A DNA stretch of 64,000 nucleotides, taken from NCBI GenBank assembly GCA_016218025.1, contig JACRFD010000038.1, positions 62,001-126,000 of the forward strand. Reading direction: 5' to 3'. This DNA is from Ignavibacteriales bacterium. Its GTDB lineage: Bacteria > Bacteroidota > Ignavibacteria > UBA10030 > SZUA-254. Shown piece after piece: positions 1 to 7,110 of this stretch. Position numbers and translations under genes: made by a program. Position 1 is the stretch's first letter; each line of letters starts with the position of its first letter. Below the pieces are notes generated by a model. The model ran no database searches. It was given only the letters and a program-made list of their open reading frames with translations, and was not told where the DNA came from.

Positions 1-1
1 T

Positions 2-1372
2 CAGAAGCCAAGCTTCATACCATTTTTACAATATTCCGACCGGAGAGATTTAAGGGAGAATATTTTTAAAGCTTATATCAATCGATGTAACAATAATAAT
101 GAATACGATAATAAAAAATTATTATCAAAGATTGCTTCTCTGCGCGTAGCAAAGGCGAATCTTCTTGGATATAAAACTCACGCAGATTTTGTTCTTGAAC
201 GCAACATGGCTAAGAAACCTGAAAATGTTTACAAATTCTTGAAAGAGATATGGACACCCGCAGTGAAAAGAGCCGTGAACGAAGCCGCTGACATGCAAAA
301 GATTATAGGCGATGAAGGAAAAAATTTCAAACTTGAGCCATGGGATTGGTGGTATTATGCCGAAAAAGTAAAAAAAGAAAAATACAGTCTCGATGAAGAA
401 ATGCTTCGTCCATATTTTAAAATGGAAAATGTGCGTCAGGGAGTTTTTGATGTTGCTTCGAAACTTTATGGAATTCAGTTTGTCGAAAGAAATGATATAC
501 AGGTTTACCATCCGGATGTTAAAGTATTTGAAGTTAAAGAAGCGGATGGAAAACATTTAGGAATATTTTATTCAGATTATTTCCCGCGCGATGGAAAACG
601 GAGCGGTGCATGGTCGAGCACATTCCGTGGACAATCGAACATGAAAGGAAAATATATAACTCCGCTTGTTTTCAATGTCGGTAATTTTGCAAAACCAACT
701 GCCGATAAACCTTCGCTGATGAGTTTGGATGAAGTGAACACTCTGTTCCACGAATTTGGTCACGCGTTGCAAAGACTTTTCGCGAACACAACATACCCCA
801 CCGCTCAATGGGTGCCGCGCGATTTTGTTGAGTTACCATCGCAGATAATGGAAAATTGGGCAACCGAACCAAAAGTGCTGAAGATGTACGCCAAGCATTA
901 TCAAACCGGTGAGCCGATGCCACAGGAACTGATCGACAAACTGTTGAACGCAAGTTTGTTCAACCAGGGATTTGAAACTGTAGAATATATCGCTGCATCG
1001 ATATTAGATATGGATTGGCACACGTTAGCCGATACAACACAGCGCGATGTACCGGCATTTGAAAAACAATCGTTGACAAACATCGGTTTGATACCGCAGA
1101 TTGAATCACGTTACCAGAGCACGAACTTTCAGCATATTTTTAGTGGCGGATATTCGGCAGGATATTACAGCTATCTTTGGGCGGCTGTGCTTGATGCAGA
1201 TGCTTTCAACGCTATAACGGAAAAAGATTTATTCGATCAAAAAATGGCGGCATCTTTCAGGAAGAATGTTCTATCGGGCGGTGCGGCAGCAGACGCTATG
1301 GAAGCATACAAACGTTTCCGCGGCAGCGAACCGAAGATAGATGCGTTGTTAAAGAAACGTGGATTGAATTAG
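2..1372 (+). CDS. dcp: M3 family metallopeptidase (peptidyl-dipeptidase Dcp-like), 5' end missing
   Basis: This is the C-terminal 456 residues of a zinc oligopeptidase of the M3 (thimet/Dcp) family, which trims short peptides in the cytoplasm or periplasm. The frame is open from base 2, so the gene begins outside the window; the methionine at 206 is internal, because the residues before it (QYSDRRDLRENI, LGYKTHADFVLERNMA) are conserved in M3 enzymes. The zinc motif HEFGH is encoded at 749-763, and the third ligand Glu lies in the following FVELPSQIMENWA segment. The WDWWYYAEK and GGYSAGYYSYLWA motifs are typical of the Dcp branch. Family members are near 700 residues, so about one third is missing. 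Whether it is exported cannot be judged without the N-terminus. Peptidase identity is secure; the choice of Dcp over oligopeptidase A is less so. Confidence 0.9.
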   Translation, partial: QKPSFIPFLQYSDRRDLRENIFKAYINRCNNNNEYDNKKLLSKIASLRVAKANLLGYKTHADFVLERNMAKKPENVYKFLKEIWTPAVKRAVNEAADMQKIIGDEGKNFKLEPWDWWYYAEKVKKEKYSLDEEMLRPYFKMENVRQGVFDVASKLYGIQFVERNDIQVYHPDVKVFEVKEADGKHLGIFYSDYFPRDGKRSGAWSSTFRGQSNMKGKYITPLVFNVGNFAKPTADKPSLMSLDEVNTLFHEFGHALQRLFANTTYPTAQWVPRDFVELPSQIMENWATEPKVLKMYAKHYQTGEPMPQELIDKLLNASLFNQGFETVEYIAASILDMDWHTLADTTQRDVPAFEKQSLTNIGLIPQIESRYQSTNFQHIFSGGYSAGYYSYLWAAVLDADAFNAITEKDLFDQKMAASFRKNVLSGGAAADAMEAYKRFRGSEPKIDALLKKRGLN

Positions 1373-1397
1373 TTATTGAATTAAGAATTACTTGCTG

Positions 1398-1457
1398 GTT
1401 CCCAAAGTCTCTTTGGGAACTATCTGAACTGACGGCAGGATTTATTTAGTCCTGCCG
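1398..1457. terminator. Two adjacent hairpins between converging genes
   Basis: Two stem-loops lie between the M3 peptidase and the converging VOC gene. The first is a perfect 10-bp stem (1398-1407 with 1411-1420, loop of 3). The second is an 8-bp stem (1433-1440 with 1450-1457, loop of 9) that contains the stop codon of the minus-strand gene. No long T run follows either on the plus strand, so termination is inferred mainly from position. Confidence 0.45.
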
Positions 1458-1963
1458 TTTACTATTTTATTAAACTCAGCATCGACCGGTTCCCACAATT
1501 CAATTTTATTCCCTTCGATATCGAGTATATGTATAAACTTGCCGTAATCGTATGTTTCCATTGTGTCGAGTATGGTTACATTATCTTTCTTGAATTGTTC
1601 CAGCAATGCCTCGAGATTTTCAACACGATAGTTGATCATGAAATCTTTTGTCGAGGGATTGAAATATTTAGTAGAATCCGCGAACGCACTCCATTGCGTG
1701 AACCCGTATTTTGAGCTGTCGCTGCCTTGCCGCCATTCAAAGCTTGTTCCATATTTGTCCATATTCATACCAAGATTTTTAGAATACCATTCCTTTATCT
1801 TCTTTGTGTCTTTGCATTTAAAGAAGATTCCGCCGATGCCGGTTACTTTTTTCGTGGAAGATTCACTTTTATAAGTTGTTTGAAAATTATTGAATGTAAA
1901 ACCTAAAGCAAATGATAGAATCATTGCAATGGCAAATATAAGATATAATGTTGCATTTTTCAT
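1442..1963 (-). CDS. Membrane-anchored VOC (glyoxalase/bleomycin-resistance fold) protein
   Basis: A 173-residue protein with an N-terminal hydrophobic anchor or signal (about residues 5-24) followed by one vicinal-oxygen-chelate module. The segment GIGGIFFKCKDTKKIKEWY starts the first beta-alpha unit, and the C-terminal half ends in GKFIHILDIEGNKIELWEP, the usual second metal/substrate strand. This resembles small glyoxalase-like proteins of unknown substrate. I start it at the ATG at 1963 because a GGAGT ribosome-binding site (1971-1975) sits 7 nt upstream; a longer reading frame starting at 2005 lacks such a site and puts a hydrophilic tail before the anchor. The gene stands alone. Export as an anchored enzyme is inferred from the N-terminus. 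Confidence 0.75.
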   Translation of the reverse strand: MKNATLYLIFAIAMILSFALGFTFNNFQTTYKSESSTKKVTGIGGIFFKCKDTKKIKEWYSKNLGMNMDKYGTSFEWRQGSDSSKYGFTQWSAFADSTKYFNPSTKDFMINYRVENLEALLEQFKKDNVTILDTMETYDYGKFIHILDIEGNKIELWEPVDAEFNKIVNGRTK

Positions 1964-2017
1964 AATAGTTACTCCATTCATTAATTTATATCTTTTCATT
2001 TTCACGAGGAGTTATCA

Positions 2018-2158
2018 GGGGCTGTCCAAAAAATACTTTTACTTGTCACTCCCGCGTGTTTTAAGCGGGAGTCCATTACCCAGATTTGTTCATATTCCTG
2101 GATTCCCGATAGAAGCATTCGGGAATGACAACACTAAATTTACTTATTAGACAACCCC
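2018..2158. repeat. MITE-like intergenic element with internal hairpins
   Basis: A 141-bp segment bounded by imperfect terminal inverted repeats (GGGGCTGTC at 2018-2026 and the complement of GGGGTTGTC at 2150-2158). It holds two internal palindromes: ACTCCCGC/GCGGGAGT around 2047-2072 and ATTCCCGA/TCGGGAAT around 2102-2126. It has no coding capacity. The structure resembles non-autonomous transposon derivatives or dispersed palindromic repeats; no second copy is seen in this window. Confidence 0.5.
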
Positions 2159-2240
2159 GGTCTCAGGCGAACTCCATCGCCTTTAAGATGTCGATTGAAA
2201 TAATATACGGATAACTTCTGATTTATACTCACCGCAATCG

Positions 2241-2660
2241 TTAGAACCACACCTGTTTGCGGTATGTTCTGTATGCGTCGCCGAATTTTTCTTCAAGAAC
2301 ACGGTTCTCCCTGCGAACACGCCAAATCACATTAACGAGTGCAAATGCACAGACGACATAGGAAATGACATCGCGGGTAACCATTGCGAATCCCAGGAAC
2401 AACAACATTCCGAACACATACATCGGGTGACGGATTTTTGAATACAGCCCTTTTGTCACGAGTTCCTTTGCTTGTGGAGTCACCGCGAGCGAATCCCCAA
2501 GCTGGAAAATTGCGATGATTAGAAGTACAAACGAGGGGATGATGAGAGTAATGCCGATATACGTCATGAGATCATGCGGAAACTTTGACAGCAAACGCCA
2601 GATGATCAAAGGTAGAAGGATGAACGTAAGCAATATAAAGGTGGCTATTTTTAATTTCAT
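2241..2660 (-). CDS. Isoprenylcysteine carboxyl methyltransferase-family integral membrane protein
   Basis: A 139-residue protein with about four predicted membrane segments. It carries the family hallmark at its C-terminal half: KGLYSKIRHPMY followed, after another hydrophobic span, by ENRVLEEKFGDAYRTYRKQV. These are the RHPxY and E-E-x-F-x-x-Y-x-x-Y elements that bind S-adenosylmethionine in ICMT/PEMT-type membrane methyltransferases. In bacteria such proteins have varied or unknown substrates. It is transcribed alone from a recognisable promoter at 2696-2724 on the same strand. The family call is firm; the methyl acceptor is not known. Confidence 0.8.
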   Translation of the reverse strand: MKLKIATFILLTFILLPLIIWRLLSKFPHDLMTYIGITLIIPSFVLLIIAIFQLGDSLAVTPQAKELVTKGLYSKIRHPMYVFGMLLFLGFAMVTRDVISYVVCAFALVNVIWRVRRENRVLEEKFGDAYRTYRKQVWF

Positions 2661-2695
2661 TTGGTAACAACTTTCGCTTTCATTTCATTCGGTAC

Positions 2696-2724
2696 AAAGT
2701 ACATAAGAATGAGTATAATGTCAA
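2696..2724 (-). promoter_or_regulatory. Sigma-70-like promoter for the ICMT-family gene
   Basis: Read on the minus strand: TTGACA (2724-2719), a 17-bp spacer, then TACTTT (2701-2696). Transcription would start near 2689, about 29 nt before the ATG at 2660. Confidence 0.6.
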
Positions 2725-2799
2725 GAATTACTTGTCCATTTTTCTTATCCTACCGATTTTTCTCAGGAAAATCCCGATAACCTCACTGACGTTTTTTAA

Positions 2800-2918
2800 A
2801 AACCAAGTAAAACCTCCGGTATCTTCATAGGGAATGTGCGATTCACTTCTAAAGAAGTTAAAACTTGAAAGTGAATCGCACTTTAGATACCGGAGATTTG
2901 CATTGAAAACCTTGGTTT
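2800..2918. repeat. 119-bp long imperfect inverted repeat
   Basis: Three nested arm pairs lie in register: AAACCAAG (2800-2807) with CTTGGTTT (2911-2918), CTCCGGTATCT (2814-2824) with AGATACCGGAG (2885-2895), and GTGCGATTCACTT (2836-2848) with AAGTGAATCGCAC (2869-2881), around a small AAGTT/AACTT tip. It ends at the -35 of the promoter that serves the lipoprotein/TonB genes. It could be a MITE relic, a structured RNA from upstream readthrough, or a large operator-like palindrome. The sequence does not decide among these. Confidence 0.6.
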
Positions 2919-2945
2919 GCATTTATATCTACGCTTTTCTATCTT
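2917..2945 (+). promoter_or_regulatory. Probable promoter of the lipoprotein-TonB receptor genes
   Basis: TTGCAT (2917-2922), a 17-bp spacer and TATCTT (2940-2945), which would start transcription about 18 nt before the ATG at 2970. The -35 overlaps the last two bases of the 119-bp inverted repeat. Confidence 0.45.
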
Positions 2946-2969
2946 AATATCATCATCATAAAAAATCCA

Positions 2970-3479
2970 ATGAACATAAAATCAATCTTATATATTATCT
3001 CTGTTATTATACTTGCTTTATTAAATTTCGGCTGCGATAAAGGTTTGTCGCCAATCGATGAATCGCAGGGCGGCGGCTCAGTTACTAAAGGAATAAGCGG
3101 CACTATCCATTTTATTAATTGGCCCCCCGAAAGCACACTTGTAGATTTACGTCTTGTTGCGTTTAAAAATTATCCGCCGGGCGATATCGTTGCTGAAGTT
3201 ATGCAGGGGAATGCTCAGTTCACCGAAACCCTTAAGCCATATTTCTCCGATTCACTTTCATATACGCTTGTTCTTACCTCCGGAGCATGGAGCAGCATTC
3301 AGTATATTGTTGTCGCTCAGCAATTTGGTCCGAACATTCAAGCCGATTGGAAAATGGTTGGTGTTTATTACTCGCCGGGTGATTCCACAAAACCAGGGAG
3401 TATTAATCTGCCATCGGATGGAATTGTTAACGGTATTAATATCAAAGTTAATTTTCTAAATCCACCATCCGCGCCATAA
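2970..3479 (+). CDS. Lipoprotein of unknown function paired with a TonB receptor
   Basis: A 169-residue protein with a lipoprotein signal peptide: a hydrophobic stretch ends in the lipobox LNFGC, with Cys near residue 22. The mature part begins with a Gly/Ser-rich linker and then a beta-rich domain (GISGTIHFINWPP ... NGINIKVNF) that looks like a small beta-sandwich. I do not recognise a named family. It ends 3 bp before the TonB-dependent receptor gene, so the two are almost certainly co-transcribed. It may be a surface lipoprotein that works with that receptor; this rests on position only. Confidence 0.75.
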   Translation: MNIKSILYIISVIILALLNFGCDKGLSPIDESQGGGSVTKGISGTIHFINWPPESTLVDLRLVAFKNYPPGDIVAEVMQGNAQFTETLKPYFSDSLSYTLVLTSGAWSSIQYIVVAQQFGPNIQADWKMVGVYYSPGDSTKPGSINLPSDGIVNGINIKVNFLNPPSAP

Positions 3480-3482
3480 CCT

Positions 3483-5681
3483 ATGCGAATGTTTTATTTT
3501 ATATTGGTCATAGTTTTGAGTCTGAATATTTTCTGTTTCGCTCAAACAGAACGAAGCGACGGAATATCAGGTGTTGTCAAGAGTGTTGATGGGAACCAAC
3601 TACTCCCGGGTGTGAACGTTATCTTAAAACAAACGGTTATTGGAACAATAACAAATCAATCAGGTGAATTTATAATCTCTCGATTAACACCTGGGCAATA
3701 CACGGTCGTATTTACCCTCATCGGATATAAAAAGAGTGAAGTTGTAGTTGATGTTAATGAAGGAGAGACTAAAACGCTTGAAGTTATTTTGCAATCAGCG
3801 CCTGTTCAAACCGAACCTGTAGTTATAACCGCAAGTCGGAGAGAACAAAGTTTGCAAGAAGCTCCGGCAAGCATAAGTCTAATCCACAGTGAAGAATTAT
3901 CTGCTCGGAATGCCAATACTATTGATCGTGTGCTTCAATACGTTCCGGGTGTTAATATAACTCGAGGTCAAGTTAATGTGCGCGGCTCAACCGGTTACAG
4001 TTATGGTGTAGGAACGCGGGTATTGCTTCTCCTTGATGGAATGCCTTTTCTTAGCGGAGATACAGAAGAAATTATTTGGGAATCTATTCCCACAATCGCT
4101 ATAGACAGAATTGAAGTTGTGAAAGGAGCCGGCTCTGCACTGTATGGTTCAAGCGCTCTTGGTGGAGTCATCAATGTTATTACAAAACCGGTGATGGAAG
4201 AACCCGAAACATATGTCAAAGTATATGGCGGTACCTATTCTACACCATCTTACTCGAAATGGGAATGGAGTGATAAGGCGCGAACATTATCCGGCTTATC
4301 CGCAAGTCGATTACAGAAGTTCGGTGATCTATCTCTTGGTGTTGCAGTCAGCAGAACACTTGATGATGGTTTCAAGCGAAATGATTATTGGAAACGTTGG
4401 AACGGCTGGTCGCGTGTTGGTTATACTATTTCTCCTTATCAGTCAGTTTTAGTTTCTTTTAATTTTATGGATCAGCGAAGAGGCAATTTCCTTTATTGGA
4501 AAGATCTCGACCATGCTCTTGAACCGAAAGATGATCAGTTAGGACAAGGAGTTCATTCCGTGCGATGGAATCTGACTGCAGGCTATAATCATTTTCTCTC
4601 AAATGAATTGTATTATACGATCAGAGCAAGCTGGTACAGATCTGATTGGAATGATAACGTGCCGAGTATTAAATATCCTGAGGGAAGCAGTTCGATATCC
4701 GATAATATTCTTTTTGAAACTCAGGTGAATTATCAATTGAGCGATTATCAGTATTTAACAGGTGGATTGCTCGGCTCTTTCAATCGTGTGGATGCATTGA
4801 AGATATTCGGTATTCATAATGCACGCGGAGGTGCGGCATATATTCAAGATGAGATTAAATTGTTATCATCGCTTTCAACAACTATCGGCGTACGACTCGA
4901 TCTTCAGAAGATGGAAGATGCGAAAACTGTTAATAAATTGAATCCCAAACTTGGAATTGTTTATAATCCATTTGCAACATTGACGGTTCGCGCGTCGGCA
5001 GGGAGCGGATTCAGAGCGCCGTCTGTAGCAGAAACTTTCACAAATACGGATGCGGGAGGATTGACAATATTACCTAATCCGAATCTGAAACCTGAGCGTA
5101 GCTGGTCATACGAAATAGGAGGGACGTACATTCCATTATCGGAGATTGAAATTAATGCTTCAGGTTTTGTGAATGATTTTCAGGATTTGATAGAACCGAC
5201 ATTCGGTTTGGATGGAAATGTTCATTTTCAAAACATCACAAGCGCGCAGATTTCCGGAATTGAAGGAACGGTTGGTTTCTTTCTTTTTGACAGGATATGG
5301 AATTCAAAAATATCTTACACATATATTTATCCCGAAGATCGAACGAAGCATGATATTCTGAAATATCGTCCACGAAAACTGTTTTACATCTCCACTGAAA
5401 TTGCTCCTGAGCCTTTCCGGCTTGGAATTGATTACCGCTACTTAAGTCGTGTTGAGCAAATCGATCAGGAGTTCGTATATCTCGGTATCGTTCCAGATGG
5501 CGATCAGCGGGTACCGATTTCAGTTGTTGATCTCCATGCTTCGCTCAATTGGCAATTTGCCGGATTACCGTTAATCACTAGAATGAACATTAATAATCTT
5601 TTCCAATATTATTATGTTGATATGATTGGAAATATGGGATCAATCCGAAATTACGTCTTCACTCTCGAATCAAAATTCTAA
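3483..5681 (+). CDS. TonB-dependent outer-membrane receptor
   Basis: A 732-residue outer-membrane receptor that would import a bound ligand using TonB energy. Order of parts: signal peptide (about 1-20, ending CFAQ), a carboxypeptidase regulatory-like beta-sandwich (about 26-110, ISGVVKSVDGNQLLPGVNV), a plug domain (about 118-240, with VITASRREQSLQEAP, RVLQYVPGVNI and IEVVKGAGSALYGSSALGG), then a 22-strand-type barrel. It ends in Phe (YVFTLESKF), as expected for barrel insertion. The plug resembles the vitamin B12/siderophore (BtuB/FepA) class more than SusC, and no SusD partner is present. The ligand is unknown. The tight spacing upstream and downstream (3 bp each) indicates an operon. Confidence 0.9.
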   Translation: MRMFYFILVIVLSLNIFCFAQTERSDGISGVVKSVDGNQLLPGVNVILKQTVIGTITNQSGEFIISRLTPGQYTVVFTLIGYKKSEVVVDVNEGETKTLEVILQSAPVQTEPVVITASRREQSLQEAPASISLIHSEELSARNANTIDRVLQYVPGVNITRGQVNVRGSTGYSYGVGTRVLLLLDGMPFLSGDTEEIIWESIPTIAIDRIEVVKGAGSALYGSSALGGVINVITKPVMEEPETYVKVYGGTYSTPSYSKWEWSDKARTLSGLSASRLQKFGDLSLGVAVSRTLDDGFKRNDYWKRWNGWSRVGYTISPYQSVLVSFNFMDQRRGNFLYWKDLDHALEPKDDQLGQGVHSVRWNLTAGYNHFLSNELYYTIRASWYRSDWNDNVPSIKYPEGSSSISDNILFETQVNYQLSDYQYLTGGLLGSFNRVDALKIFGIHNARGGAAYIQDEIKLLSSLSTTIGVRLDLQKMEDAKTVNKLNPKLGIVYNPFATLTVRASAGSGFRAPSVAETFTNTDAGGLTILPNPNLKPERSWSYEIGGTYIPLSEIEINASGFVNDFQDLIEPTFGLDGNVHFQNITSAQISGIEGTVGFFLFDRIWNSKISYTYIYPEDRTKHDILKYRPRKLFYISTEIAPEPFRLGIDYRYLSRVEQIDQEFVYLGIVPDGDQRVPISVVDLHASLNWQFAGLPLITRMNINNLFQYYYVDMIGNMGSIRNYVFTLESKF

Positions 5682-5684
5682 AAT

Positions 5685-7103
5685 ATGTTAATCGATTCCC
5701 ACGCACATTTATTCTTCAAAGATTTTAAGAACGATTTAGATGATGTTCTCAAGCGGGCGAAAGATGCCGGAGTTGAGTATATCATTTGCCCTGGCACCGA
5801 TCTGCCAACGAGCATAGCATCTGTTGAACTTGCGGAAAAATATCCTTTTATTTACGCGGCAGTTGGTTTCCACCCGCACGATGCTTCTAAGTTGGACGAC
5901 AAGTCGCTTTCTGAAATCGAAAAATTGTCTCATCATCCTAAAGTTGTTGCCATTGGTGAGATTGGACTTGATTATCATTACGACTTTTCACCGCGTCCTA
6001 AGCAAATAGAAGCTTTCAAGTCGCAAATTGAATTGGCTCAAAAGCGCGATTTGCCGATCATCATTCACAGCCGCGAGGCAGAGGATGATGTAATTTCGAT
6101 TCTCGAAAATCAGATAAAGAAAAATCCTGATTGGAGGAAATCGCTTGCGAAAAATTATGACCGTTACCCAACTCCCAAAGGTGTTTTCCATTGCTTTCCC
6201 GGAGATTCCAAACTTGCCTGGAAAGTTATTAATATGGGATTCTATGTTTCTCTAACGGGACCTGTAACGTATGGCAACAAGCCGAATAAACCTAATTCAA
6301 TGATTGATGTTGCAACAAATGTTTCGGCTGAACATATTTTATTAGAAACCGATTGTCCGTATCTTACTCCGGCTCCTTTCCGTGGGAAGCGTAACGAGCC
6401 AGCATACGTAAAATACATTGCAGAAAAAATAGCAGAGCTACAGCATCTTTCAGTTAATGATATCGCGCGGGCAAGTAGTTTCGCTGTTTATAATCTTTTT
6501 GGAATCGGAAAGTATCCTGATCCGGTTTTTTCATACACGATTCGCAATTCACTTTATCTCAATATCACACTTAGATGCAATGCCGATTGTGTCTTCTGTG
6601 ATCGTAAAGGTGAGGCAATTGTAAAAGGTAACAATCTAAAAATCACTAAAGAGCCAACCGCCGACGAAGTAATCAAAGCAATTTCCGATCCGAGAAGATA
6701 CGACGAGATTGTTTTTTGTGGATTCGGAGAACCGACAATCAGGTTCGATTTGATGAAAGAAGTATCGCGATGGATAAAAGCTAATGGAGGCAAAGTTCGC
6801 TTGAATACTGACGGACACGGCAACCTTATCAATCATCGCAATATAATTCCAGAGATGAAAGGATTGATAGATTCGATATCGATTAGTTTGAATTCAACCG
6901 ATCCTGTTCAGTATGGAAAATTAATGAGGCTCGACGGTGAAAAATATTTCCCGGCTATGGTAGAATTTGCAAAAGAGTGCGTGAAGAATAATTTTGATGT
7001 AACGATGACGATGGTCGATCTTGCGAACGTGAATGAAGAGCAGGTGAGGGCATTTGTTGAAAAAGAAATTGGAGCGAAATTTAAAAACCGACCATTATTT
7101 TAG
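5685..7103 (+). CDS. Fusion of TatD-family metal hydrolase with a TatD-linked radical SAM protein
   Basis: A 472-residue two-domain protein. Residues 1 to about 262 are a TatD-type hydrolase (metal-dependent DNase/deacylase family) with its ligands visible: HAH near residue 6, GEIGLDYHYD, IIHSRE, FHCFPG and LLETDCPYL. Residues about 280-472 form a short radical SAM domain with CNADCVFCDRK (Cys298, Cys302, Cys305) binding the 4Fe-4S cluster, followed by FCGFGEPTIRFD. Stand-alone radical SAM proteins linked to TatD are a known family; here the two are one polypeptide. The reaction of the radical SAM part is unknown. The gene starts 3 bp after the TonB receptor gene. Confidence 0.9.
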   Translation: MLIDSHAHLFFKDFKNDLDDVLKRAKDAGVEYIICPGTDLPTSIASVELAEKYPFIYAAVGFHPHDASKLDDKSLSEIEKLSHHPKVVAIGEIGLDYHYDFSPRPKQIEAFKSQIELAQKRDLPIIIHSREAEDDVISILENQIKKNPDWRKSLAKNYDRYPTPKGVFHCFPGDSKLAWKVINMGFYVSLTGPVTYGNKPNKPNSMIDVATNVSAEHILLETDCPYLTPAPFRGKRNEPAYVKYIAEKIAELQHLSVNDIARASSFAVYNLFGIGKYPDPVFSYTIRNSLYLNITLRCNADCVFCDRKGEAIVKGNNLKITKEPTADEVIKAISDPRRYDEIVFCGFGEPTIRFDLMKEVSRWIKANGGKVRLNTDGHGNLINHRNIIPEMKGLIDSISISLNSTDPVQYGKLMRLDGEKYFPAMVEFAKECVKNNFDVTMTMVDLANVNEEQVRAFVEKEIGAKFKNRPLF

Positions 7104-7110
7104 GAGGAAT

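Noticed and set aside
2728..2922. 64-residue open frame on the minus strand
   Set aside because: It lies inside the 119-bp inverted repeat and its codons follow the palindrome; there is no ribosome-binding site and no recognisable protein features.
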